From CAZPUI01 sp964415525 (GTDB lineage: Bacteria > Acidobacteriota > Holophagae > Holophagales > Holophagaceae), in the NCBI GenBank assembly GCA_964415525.1, contig CAYQAS010000078.1, positions 1 through 20,219 of the forward strand: DNA of 20,219 bases. Reading direction: 5' to 3'. Each line of letters begins with the position of its first letter. The stretch's first letter is position 1. Below, one piece after another: positions 1 through 6,726 of this stretch. A program made the translations under genes and the position numbers. The notes under the pieces are model-generated. The model was not told where the DNA came from. It searched no databases and was given only the letters and a program-made list of their open reading frames with translations.

Positions 1-1971
1 GGGGCTGTAGGTCTGAAGGATCACGCGGCCTGACAATTCGGCCCGCCCGGCCCGGCCCGACACCTGGGTCAGCAGGTGGAAGGTGCGCTCGGCGGCCCGG
101 AAGTCGGCCACCTTGAGCCCGAGATCCGCGTTGAGGATGCCCACCAGGGTGAGCTTCGGAAAGGTGTGGCCCTTGGCCAACATCTGGGTGCCCACCAGGA
201 TGTCCACTTCGCCATGCTCCGCCGCTAGGAGCCCCGCTTCCAGGGAACCTTTGCGGGAGGTCGTATCGCGATCCAGACGCAGGATGCGCGCCGCGGGAAA
301 GAGGGCCTGGAGCTGGTCCTCGATCTGCTCGGTGCCCTCGCCGACACCCCGCAGGTGTTCCGCCGAACAGGCCGGGCAGGACTCCGGCGGCACCGCCTCG
401 AAGCCGCACATGTGGCAGCGCAGGCGATAGGAGCCCTTGTGATACGTCAGGCTGATATCGCAGTGCGGGCAATCCAGGGGCTTGCCGCAGGCCCGGCACA
501 TCCAGAAGTTCTCAAAACCGCGCCGATTGAGCAGCAGCATCGCCTGCTCGCCCCGCGCCACGGTCTCTCCCACCGCCTTCAGCAGCAGGGGCGAAAAGAT
601 CACGCGCTTTCGCGTGGCCTTGTAGGCCTCCCGTAGGTCCACGATCTGCACCGTAGGCAGGCTGCTGCCCGCCGGGCGCTGGGTGAGCCGCAACAGCTTG
701 TAGCGACCCTCCTTGGCGGCATGCCAGCTCTCCAGGCAGGGCGTAGCGCTGCCGAGCACCACCGGACAGCCCTCCAGCTGGCCGCGCTTGATGGCCAGAT
801 CCCGAGCCTGGATCCGCGGATGCTCCTCGCTCTTGTAGGAACCCTCCTGCTCCTCGTCCACGATGATGAGCCCGATGTCCCGAAGCGGCGCGAGGACGGC
901 GTTGCGCACGCCGACGAACAGCGGCGCCTCATTGTTGAGCAAGCGGATCACATCCGCCTGCTTCTCCGTGGCATTGAGCCCCGCGTGTCCCACAGCCACC
1001 TGCCCCGGGAACCGGCCCTCCAGACGGGTCAGGAGCCGGGGCGTCAGGCCGATCTCCGGCACCAGCCAGAGCACCCGCCGCCCTTCCGCCAGCACACGGC
1101 CTGCCAGTTCCAGGAAGACCTCCGTCTTGCCTGACCCAGTCACGCCATAGAGCAGGTGCGTCGCAAACGTCCCGAGGGCCACGCCCTCCACTGCCGCCAC
1201 CTGTTCCGCATTGAGCACCACGCGGCGATCACCCATGTCTTCGCGCCGTTGGGACATGAGATCCACCCGGCGCATGCGCTCCACCACGCCATGGCGCTCC
1301 AGGGTCGAGAGCACCCCGGCGCTCACCTTGGCCGCCGCCAGCAGATCCGACTCCAGCATCGCCCCGCCCGCCTCTTCCAACGCCAGCAGCACCTTGGCCT
1401 GGGTGGACGTGACCTTCGTGGGATGGGGCTGGACCGTGCGCCGCACTTCCGTGAGCCCGGCGCCCCTCAGGGAGCGGCGATGGAAGAGCGTCGGCAGCTC
1501 CAGGGCACCCGCGTGCCAGGCCTCCCCGAGTGCGGCCAAGCGCGTCCAATCCCCCGCATCCCGCAGATCCGACAGCCGCTGTCCATCCTTTAGGAGCCCG
1601 TCCAAGTGTTCAGTCGAGACCAATTCATTACCTGGACGGGCTCCCAGAGCCGTCTCCCACTCCACCTGGACCGCCTGAGGCAGACAGAGGGCCATGAGGT
1701 GGGCCTCCCCCGCCGCGTAATAGCGGGACGCGAAGGTCAGCAACTCCCGCATCTTGGGCGGCAGGAGCGGAAAGGGATCCAGCACCGCCACCACGGGCCG
1801 CAGCTTCACCGCCGGGGGCGCCTCATCCGGCCCCAACACCACACCAAATGCATCGCCATTGCGCAGCTTCACGCGGACGCGGCAACCAGCGGGCACGCCT
1901 TCCGGCGCGAGGTACGTGAGGGGCGGCAGGGGGCGCGCGAGTTCGATGCGGGTGGGAACGAGGCGGATCAC
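1..1971 (-). CDS. priA: Primosomal protein N' (PriA), replication restart helicase, 3' end cut off by window edge
   Basis: PriA is a superfamily 2 DNA helicase that recognises stalled forks and reloads the replisome. The minus-strand frame is open for 657 codons from GTG 1971 to the window edge, so roughly the last 80-150 residues are missing compared with family lengths near 730-830. Visible in order: an N-terminal DNA-binding region (from VIRLVPTRIELARPLPPL), Walker A GVTGSGKTE with Lys near residue 282, motif II DEEQ near 372-375 (DEEH is more usual), the GSATPCLES motif, and a zinc-binding insert from about residue 492 (CRACGKPLDCPHC, then CHMCG and CPAC, eight Cys). The frame ends in VSGRAGRAELSGRVILQTYS. 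The start is uncertain: an in-frame TAA lies three codons upstream of GTG 1971, and the GGAGGTGATC Shine-Dalgarno-like string overlaps the start codon instead of preceding it. The gene is divergent from tsaD across 71 bp. Confidence 0.95.
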   Translation of the reverse strand, partial: MIRLVPTRIELARPLPPLTYLAPEGVPAGCRVRVKLRNGDAFGVVLGPDEAPPAVKLRPVVAVLDPFPLLPPKMRELLTFASRYYAAGEAHLMALCLPQAVQVEWETALGARPGNELVSTEHLDGLLKDGQRLSDLRDAGDWTRLAALGEAWHAGALELPTLFHRRSLRGAGLTEVRRTVQPHPTKVTSTQAKVLLALEEAGGAMLESDLLAAAKVSAGVLSTLERHGVVERMRRVDLMSQRREDMGDRRVVLNAEQVAAVEGVALGTFATHLLYGVTGSGKTEVFLELAGRVLAEGRRVLWLVPEIGLTPRLLTRLEGRFPGQVAVGHAGLNATEKQADVIRLLNNEAPLFVGVRNAVLAPLRDIGLIIVDEEQEGSYKSEEHPRIQARDLAIKRGQLEGCPVVLGSATPCLESWHAAKEGRYKLLRLTQRPAGSSLPTVQIVDLREAYKATRKRVIFSPLLLKAVGETVARGEQAMLLLNRRGFENFWMCRACGKPLDCPHCDISLTYHKGSYRLRCHMCGFEAVPPESCPACSAEHLRGVGEGTEQIEDQLQALFPAARILRLDRDTTSRKGSLEAGLLAAEHGEVDILVGTQMLAKGHTFPKLTLVGILNADLGLKVADFRAAERTFHLLTQVSGRAGRAELSGRVILQTYSP

Positions 1972-2007
1972 CTCCGCAGTTTACCCGCGCATGAATGGCT
2001 CCCCGAT

Positions 2008-2036
2008 TTGGCTGGCGACCCGCGAACCCCCACAAT
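2008..2036 (+). promoter_or_regulatory. Possible tsaD promoter giving a near-leaderless transcript
   Basis: TTGGCT at 2008-2013 and CACAAT at 2031-2036 are 17 bp apart in the 71-bp divergent gap between priA and tsaD. Transcription would begin about 7 bases after the -10 box, at or near ATG 2043. That agrees with the lack of a correctly spaced Shine-Dalgarno, since GAGGG directly abuts the ATG. Both boxes are weak matches, so this is tentative. Confidence 0.3.
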
Positions 2037-2042
2037 AGAGGG

Positions 2043-3062
2043 ATGTGGATCCTGGGACTCGAGTCCTCCTGCGATGACTGCTCCGCCGCCGTGGTGGAGG
2101 AAACCCCTGCCGGGCCGGTGGTACGGAGTCTGGTGCGCAAGAGCCAGGACGAGCTCCATGCGCCCTATGGCGGCGTGGTGCCGGAACTCGCCGCCCGGGA
2201 ACACCTGCTCCAGGTCCGAAAGGTCATCCGGCAGGCCCTGGACGAAGCGGGCATCGGGTTGGACCGCATCGACCGCATCGCCGCCACCCAGGGGCCCGGC
2301 CTTGTAGGCAGCCTGCTTACGACGTTCTCCGCGGCCAAGGTGCTGGCCTGGCGCCACGGCATCCCCTTCGTCGGCACGCACCACGTGCTGGGCCACCTCA
2401 ATGCCGCCCGCTTCGGGGCGCCGAACCTGCTCTTTCCCGCCCTTTCCCTCATGGTGTCCGGCGGTCACACCCATCTCTATCTGGCCCAGGACTGGACCCA
2501 CCTGGAGCTGCTCCAGAAGACCCGGGACGACGCCGCGGGGGAGGCCTTCGACAAGACCGCCCGCATGCTGAACCTCGGCTACCCAGGCGGCCCGGTGGTG
2601 GACGCCTGCGCCCGCGTGGCCGCGAAGGCCGCTCAGCCCTTCACGCCCCCAAAATTCCGCGATGGGAAGCCTGCCTGGAGCTTCAGCGGGCTGAAGACCG
2701 CCATGAAGCTGCGCATCGAGGCAGATCCCGGCGTCGAGATCGCGGGCCCCGAAGACCCGCGCGTTCAGGGCCTCTGCCGCAGCCTGAACACCGCCGTCGC
2801 CACCTGGCTGCTCAAGCCCATCGCCGGGTATGCGGACGCACACGACGTCCGGAGCCTCGTCATCAGCGGTGGTGTGGCCTGCAATTCCGAGTTGCGGACG
2901 CAGGCCCAGCTCCTCTGCGATCGGCTCGGCCTCAGCCTCGCCCTGCCGGAACCCCGGCTCTGCACGGACAACGGCGCCATGATCGCCGCCGCAGGCGCCA
3001 TGCTGGAGCCCGCATCCGACCCTCTGCCCCTGAACGCCGACGCCGATCTGAAACTCACCTGA
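2043..3062 (+). CDS. tsaD: tRNA N6-adenosine threonylcarbamoyltransferase TsaD
   Basis: TsaD transfers the threonylcarbamoyl group from TC-AMP to A37 of tRNAs that read ANN codons, working with TsaB and TsaE in the cytoplasm. The 339-residue product matches the family length. It starts WILGLESSCDD, in the place of the usual ILGIETSCD. The metal-binding HxxxH is H114 and H118 in THHVLGH. Also visible are the nucleotide-binding SGGHTHL (139-145), DDAAGEAFDK, WSFSGLKTA, the SGGVACNSELR loop and the C-terminal TDNGAMIAAAG. ATG 2043 is chosen because it places the ASKHA fold at the very N-terminus; an in-frame extension to 1995 adds residues unlike the family. gatC follows after 12 bp, so the two are probably co-transcribed. 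Confidence 0.97.
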   Translation: MWILGLESSCDDCSAAVVEETPAGPVVRSLVRKSQDELHAPYGGVVPELAAREHLLQVRKVIRQALDEAGIGLDRIDRIAATQGPGLVGSLLTTFSAAKVLAWRHGIPFVGTHHVLGHLNAARFGAPNLLFPALSLMVSGGHTHLYLAQDWTHLELLQKTRDDAAGEAFDKTARMLNLGYPGGPVVDACARVAAKAAQPFTPPKFRDGKPAWSFSGLKTAMKLRIEADPGVEIAGPEDPRVQGLCRSLNTAVATWLLKPIAGYADAHDVRSLVISGGVACNSELRTQAQLLCDRLGLSLALPEPRLCTDNGAMIAAAGAMLEPASDPLPLNADADLKLT

Positions 3063-3074
3063 ACCGGAGCCCCC

Positions 3075-3359
3075 ATGGACGTGACCCGCGAGGATGTACT
3101 GCGCTGCGCCCGCTTAACGGACCTCCAGCTGAAAGAGGAAGAGATCGAGCCCCTGGCGCGGGACATGGCCCGGCTGCTGAGCCATGCGGAGGGCCTCGCA
3201 GAGCTGGACCTGACGGACATCGCCCCCATGCGCCACGGACTCCAACACCCCCTGCCTTGGCGAGACGATGAACCGCGAGCCAGCTTGGCTCAGGTCGAAG
3301 CCCTGGCCAACGCTCCCGCCCAACAGAACGGGCACTTCCTGGTGCCCAAGGTGATGTAG
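3075..3359 (+). CDS. gatC: Asp-tRNA(Asn)/Glu-tRNA(Gln) amidotransferase subunit C
   Basis: GatC is the small stabilising subunit of the GatCAB transamidase, which converts Glu-tRNA(Gln) to Gln-tRNA(Gln) and/or Asp-tRNA(Asn) to Asn-tRNA(Asn). The 94-residue product has family length and layout: an N-terminal helical part (VTREDVLRCARLTDLQLKEEE), a central LDLTDIAPMRHGL segment, then the typical RDDEPRASLAQVEALANAP and the C-terminal HFLVPKVM that wraps around GatA. It lies 12 bp after tsaD and is followed directly by a strong terminator, so gatA and gatB are not in this operon. Separation of gatC from gatAB is common. Confidence 0.93.
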   Translation: MDVTREDVLRCARLTDLQLKEEEIEPLARDMARLLSHAEGLAELDLTDIAPMRHGLQHPLPWRDDEPRASLAQVEALANAPAQQNGHFLVPKVM

Positions 3360-3370
3360 ATCCTGAAACG

Positions 3371-3398
3371 ACGAGGCCCCCGGAAACGGGGGCCTCGT
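3371..3398. terminator. Bidirectional hairpin terminator between gatC and the convergent zinc-ribbon gene
   Basis: A perfect 12-bp stem (ACGAGGCCCCCG with its complement) closes a GAAA tetraloop. It begins 12 bp after the gatC stop and ends 10 bp before the stop of the convergent minus-strand gene. On the minus strand it is followed by CGTTTC, a short T-run; on the plus strand the T-run is weak. It probably serves both genes. Confidence 0.85.
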
Positions 3399-3407
3399 CC
3401 TGTCGGT

Positions 3408-4088
3408 CTACCAATCGCCACCGGAATCGCCGCCGGAATCGCCTCCGCCCCAGTCGCCGCCACCGGAATCCCAGCCGCCGCCGCTGTCGCCGCTGGAATC
3501 GCCGCTGCTGTCCCAGTTGTCGCTGGAGCCGCCGCCACTGGCGCTGTTCCAGCCATCGCCACCGCCATGGTTGTGATGGTTGCCGCCGAGCATGGAGCCC
3601 AGCATCATGCCGGTCATCACGCCGCCAAGGCCGCTGCCCAGGCCGCCGCCCATACCGTTGCCGCCCTGATAACCCGGCGGATAGGCGCCGTTCTGCATGC
3701 CACCGTCCAGACCGAGCCGCTGGCGGGCGCTGGGGGGCAGTTCCTCATCCGTCAGCTGCTGCACCTGGGTGTGGCCGCAGTAGCCACAGGACCAGCTCAC
3801 ACTGCGCAGGCCGTCCCACTGCTGCTTCTGCTTGTCGGAGGACGCCCCGCAATTGCCGCATTTGGGGAAGGGGCAGGCGAAGGTGTGGGGCTGAACGGGG
3901 CTAGTGGGCATGGGACGAGCCGAGGCACCGTCCACGCGGCGCTGGTTCCGTCCGCGGAAAACGAGGAAGAGCACCAACCCCAACCCGATCAGGACGAGAA
4001 AACACCCCACAGGGGCACAGCCTCCGCCTGAGGTGGATTCGCCTCGGCGGGCCAGAAGCATGGCGATGGGAACAATGGCGGCGAACAT
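3408..4088 (-). CDS. Unrecognised membrane protein with zinc-ribbon-like motif and Gly/Ser/Asp/Trp-rich tail
   Basis: I do not recognise a named family. The 226-residue product has a short hydrophobic N-terminus (1-13), a clear transmembrane helix at about 26-44 followed by RGRNQRR (suggesting a cytoplasmic C-terminal side), and a five-Cys cluster: C72, C77 and C80 (CPFPKCGNC), then C101 and C104 (CGYC). This looks like a zinc ribbon. Residues 145-169 form a Gly/Met-rich stretch with GxxxG spacing that could pack in or on the membrane. The last 55 residues are a low-complexity His/Gly/Ser/Asp/Trp tail ending in GGDW. The start at 4088 is well supported by GAGGTGATCC just upstream. It stands alone, convergent with gatC. 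The tail resembles the Gly-rich ends of YgcG/TPM-type membrane proteins, but no TPM domain is present. Confidence 0.8.
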   Translation of the reverse strand: MFAAIVPIAMLLARRGESTSGGGCAPVGCFLVLIGLGLVLFLVFRGRNQRRVDGASARPMPTSPVQPHTFACPFPKCGNCGASSDKQKQQWDGLRSVSWSCGYCGHTQVQQLTDEELPPSARQRLGLDGGMQNGAYPPGYQGGNGMGGGLGSGLGGVMTGMMLGSMLGGNHHNHGGGDGWNSASGGGSSDNWDSSGDSSGDSGGGWDSGGGDWGGGDSGGDSGGDW

Positions 4089-4206
4089 GGATCACCTCGT
4101 GAAGCAGGTTGCACCCTCAGGTTAGCCAGAGACCGCGCTCCCGTAAGAGCGGATCGGCGAACGGCAGCGCTACGCCGGGGGTCGGTGGGTCTGGCATCAT
4201 GCCCCC

Positions 4207-4287
4207 ATGACCGCCCTCCGCCCCCAGGCCCCTGCCATGCGCGCCACAGTGCGGGACGCAGCCCTTCCCGGGAGCCCTCAGCCGTGA
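4207..4287 (+). CDS. Possible 26-residue upstream ORF coupled to the transglutaminase gene
   Basis: ATG 4207 opens a 26-codon frame whose TGA (4285-4287) overlaps the proposed GTG start (4284) of the next gene, a GTGA junction typical of translational coupling. The predicted peptide is Pro/Ala/Arg-rich with no recognised motif, and no clear ribosome binding site precedes it. It could be a leader ORF or simply chance in GC-rich DNA. Confidence 0.2.
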   Translation: MTALRPQAPAMRATVRDAALPGSPQP

Positions 4288-6266
4288 GGTTCGCGCGCTG
4301 GCTGGACCACCTTCCGCCCTGGCTCGCCTGGGCCGCCATGCTCTCGACGGGCATCTTCGAGCCGCAAGAGCTGGTGGCCATGGCCCTGCCCCTGGCCCTC
4401 GCTCTGGGTGTCGAGGCCCGTCGGCTCTCCCTTGGGCGCTTCGAACGCTGGATCAACACCGGCGCACTGGTCTACGCCGTGGTGCTCATCCTGCTGCGGG
4501 TGCAGTTGCTCACCGGGGTCACCCATTTGCTGTTCCTCCTCTGCGCCTCACGCCTCGCCCTGCCGCGCAGCCTCGGGCAGCGACGCCAGATCCTGCTGAT
4601 GGGCTTCCTGCTCTTCCTCATCTCGGCGTTGGCGGTCTTCGATCTGGTGTTCGCCCTGTGGCTGGTGCTCTGGCTGATCCTCTCTATGACCCTGCTGATG
4701 CAGCAGGCATGGGAGCAAAGTGCCCGTCACCATCCCACTCCGCCCCCCTTCAAGCGTCTGCTGCCTTTCACCCTGGTAGCGGTGGTGCTGGGCGCCGCCT
4801 GCTTCGTGGCCATGCCCCGCGTCACCTTCGGGATCCGCTCCCCCTGGCTCGGTGGTCTGGGATGGGGACGCAGCACCGCCGGTTTCAGCGATCGGGTGGA
4901 CTTGGCGGGTGAAGGCCCCGTGGCCGCCAATGCGGAGGTGGTGCTCCGCATCATCCCGTTACAAGCCTTGGCGGAGGATCCCGCCCTGGCACGCCGACAA
5001 TTGGGTCTGCTCCGCGGGACGGCCCTGGAAGAATTCGAAGGCGGTGCCTGGCAGCCCTTGGACGCCACGCCCCGGACGTCCTTCACCCAGCACCCGTTTG
5101 CATCCGCCACGCTGGAAGCGGAGTTCTTCCTCTCCGCCTCCCCCAAGGGTCTGGTCCCCCACCCCTATGGCATCCTTCAGCTTCCAGGACAGGATGACCT
5201 CAGCATCGAACCATTGAGAGGCGGAGGTTTGCGGCTGCGGCAGGCTTCTCGTCAAATGGTGCCGCTATCGGTCCGCTTCCAGCCCATTCGCGGGATGCTG
5301 CTGGAGGAGCCCCCACCCACGGGCCGTCGCCGGGCTTTCCTGAAGCATCCAGGCGAAGGCACGGAGCATGTTCACCAGTGGGCCCTCGGCATTGTCCCGG
5401 AAGGCACTCCCGCCCCGGAGACCGCAAAGGCTCTGGCGGCGCGCCTTCGGACCTTCCGCTACACCTTGGACAATCCGAGCGGCAAGGCGGAGGATCCCTT
5501 GCGGGACTTCCTGTTTCGCACGCAAGCAGGCCACTGTGAGTATTTCGCGTCTACCCTGGCCCTGGCCCTGCGGCACCGAGGCTTTCCGGCGCGGGTGGTG
5601 AATGGTTACCAGTTGGGGGCCTGGGTCCCAGAAGGCGGTTACTACGTCGTCACCCAGAACGAGGCCCATAGTTGGGTGGAGTACTACGACGAGGGACTGC
5701 ATGGCTGGAAGGCCGTGGATGGCACACCTCCGACCCCTGGCCAGGCGTGGGCCGCTGAGACCTTGCGCGCACGCATGCAGCGCTGGGCGGACGCCGTGCA
5801 GTTCCGCTGGGATCGCTACGTGGTGCGCTTCAGCGACGCGGATCAGGTGGCCGGATTCGCGTGGTTCCAGGGACACCTCGAGCGCCTGAAACTGCCCGCC
5901 TCCCTCGCCGATCCCCTGCGCCCGGTCGGCTGGGTGGCCCTGGCGCTCCTTGCCATCCGTCTGGCCTGGCGCTTCAGAAGCCACGGTTGGCGCTGGTCCT
6001 CGGCGACACCCGGCCACCTGCCGGAACTCCGCCCCCTTGTCCGGCGCATCGGAGCCCTGGCCCCCCCACTTCCCGGTGAAACAGCCCGGGGCTGGCTCCT
6101 GCGTCTGGCAAACCTTCGACCCGAACGAAGGGAGTCCCTTTCACGGCTCGCGGATCTGGCGGATCAAACGGCCTACGGCGATGCCGTCGGTTCAGAACTA
6201 AAACCGATCACACAGACCGAAACCCAGGCCTGGCGCGGCTGGAAGCCCTCCGCCCCCCGCGCCTGA
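4284..6266 (+). CDS. TgpA-type membrane transglutaminase-like protein (DUF3488 and transglutaminase core)
   Basis: The family (prototype TgpA of Pseudomonas) has an N-terminal DUF3488 membrane region, an extracytoplasmic transglutaminase-like domain and a C-terminal membrane anchor with a cytoplasmic DUF4129-like tail; the substrate is unknown. From GTG 4284 the product is 660 residues. Five to six hydrophobic helices occupy roughly residues 10-190. The catalytic triad is visible as C418 (GHCEYFAS), H462 (EAHSWVEYY) and D479 (KAVDGTPP, where VDPTPP is usual). A further helix (VGWVALALLAIRLAW) lies near 550. GTG 4284 has GGGAG nine bases upstream. An in-frame GTG at 4185 would add 33 Pro/Arg-rich residues that do not suit a membrane N-terminus. 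The usual partners, a MoxR ATPase and a DUF58 protein, are absent here. Confidence 0.9.
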   Translation: MRFARWLDHLPPWLAWAAMLSTGIFEPQELVAMALPLALALGVEARRLSLGRFERWINTGALVYAVVLILLRVQLLTGVTHLLFLLCASRLALPRSLGQRRQILLMGFLLFLISALAVFDLVFALWLVLWLILSMTLLMQQAWEQSARHHPTPPPFKRLLPFTLVAVVLGAACFVAMPRVTFGIRSPWLGGLGWGRSTAGFSDRVDLAGEGPVAANAEVVLRIIPLQALAEDPALARRQLGLLRGTALEEFEGGAWQPLDATPRTSFTQHPFASATLEAEFFLSASPKGLVPHPYGILQLPGQDDLSIEPLRGGGLRLRQASRQMVPLSVRFQPIRGMLLEEPPPTGRRRAFLKHPGEGTEHVHQWALGIVPEGTPAPETAKALAARLRTFRYTLDNPSGKAEDPLRDFLFRTQAGHCEYFASTLALALRHRGFPARVVNGYQLGAWVPEGGYYVVTQNEAHSWVEYYDEGLHGWKAVDGTPPTPGQAWAAETLRARMQRWADAVQFRWDRYVVRFSDADQVAGFAWFQGHLERLKLPASLADPLRPVGWVALALLAIRLAWRFRSHGWRWSSATPGHLPELRPLVRRIGALAPPLPGETARGWLLRLANLRPERRESLSRLADLADQTAYGDAVGSELKPITQTETQAWRGWKPSAPRA

Positions 6267-6288
6267 ACCGGAAATTTGGGAAGCGGGG

Positions 6289-6306
6289 GTTGACGGCGGA
6301 ATCAAC
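6289..6306. promoter_or_regulatory. Short dyad covering the predicted -35 box of the blaI promoter
   Basis: GTTGA (6289-6293) and TCAAC (6302-6306) form an inverted repeat around an 8-bp centre. The first arm includes the -35-like TTGACG (6290-6295). With 17-bp spacing the -10 would be CATTTT (6313-6318), a weak match. This could be part of the blaI control region. Confidence 0.4.
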
Positions 6307-6307
6307 A

Positions 6308-6335
6308 TAGACCATTTTGAGTAGACCAACTTGAG
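6308..6335. repeat. Tandem 14-bp direct repeat overlapping promoter and 5' leader of blaI, candidate operator
   Basis: TAGACCATTTTGAG (6308-6321) is followed directly by TAGACCAACTTGAG (6322-6335), 12 of 14 bases identical. The pair covers the predicted -10 box and start point and ends 7 bases before ATG 6343. Autorepression by the adjacent BlaI-type dimeric repressor is the natural reading. Classical BlaI operators are TACA/TGTA dyads and this arrangement is head-to-tail, so the binding mode is open. Confidence 0.5.
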
Positions 6336-6342
6336 TACAGAC

Positions 6343-6726
6343 ATGACACCCACACCGCCCCCCCGTCCCACCGAAGCCGAGCTCAAGCTCCTGAAGATCC
6401 TTTGGGAGCTCGGCCCAGCCTCCGTCAAGGACGTCCATGCCGCCCTCAGCCGTCAGCAGGACTACACCTACACCGGTTGCCTACGCATGCTGCAGGTGAT
6501 GTTCGAGAAGGGGCTGGTGGCCCGGGATGAGAGCAGCCGCAGCCACATCTATCGCGCGGCCCATCCCAGGGAGGCCATGGAATCGGGTCTCGTGTCGGAC
6601 CTCATGGACCGGCTCTTTGGGGGCTCCGCCCTGGCCCTCGTACAGGCGGCCCTCCAGACCGGCGCCGTGCCGGAGGACGAGAAGGCGCGCATCGCCGAAC
6701 TGCTCGGCAAGAAGGCGCCCCGATGA
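6343..6726 (+). CDS. BlaI/MecI/CopY-family transcriptional repressor
   Basis: These are winged-helix repressors that bind as dimers near their own promoter and are inactivated by proteolysis through a BlaR1-type membrane protease. The 127-residue product (131 if TTG 6331 is used) has the winged-helix pattern PTEAELKLLKILWELGPAS, then VKDVHAALSRQQDYTYTGCLRMLQVM for the recognition region, and KGLVARDESSRSHIYRA for the wing. The C-terminal helices are the dimerisation region. Length is normal for the family. ATG 6343 is preferred because TTG 6331 lies inside the tandem repeat. Its stop overlaps the ATG of the M56 gene by 4 bp (ATGA), so the two are translationally coupled, as in blaI-blaR1 pairs. 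The regulated genes beyond itself are unknown. Confidence 0.92.
   Translation: MTPTPPPRPTEAELKLLKILWELGPASVKDVHAALSRQQDYTYTGCLRMLQVMFEKGLVARDESSRSHIYRAAHPREAMESGLVSDLMDRLFGGSALALVQAALQTGAVPEDEKARIAELLGKKAPR

Noticed and set aside
1968..2843. 291-codon minus-strand open frame across tsaD
   Set aside because: TsaD on the plus strand accounts for this DNA with full-length family motifs; the antisense frame is a codon-bias artefact and would also run into the priA start.
4185..4283. Longer N-terminus for the transglutaminase from GTG 4185
   Set aside because: The extra 33 residues are Pro/Arg/Ser-rich and would precede the first membrane helix without any family precedent. GTG 4284 has a better-spaced GGGAG.
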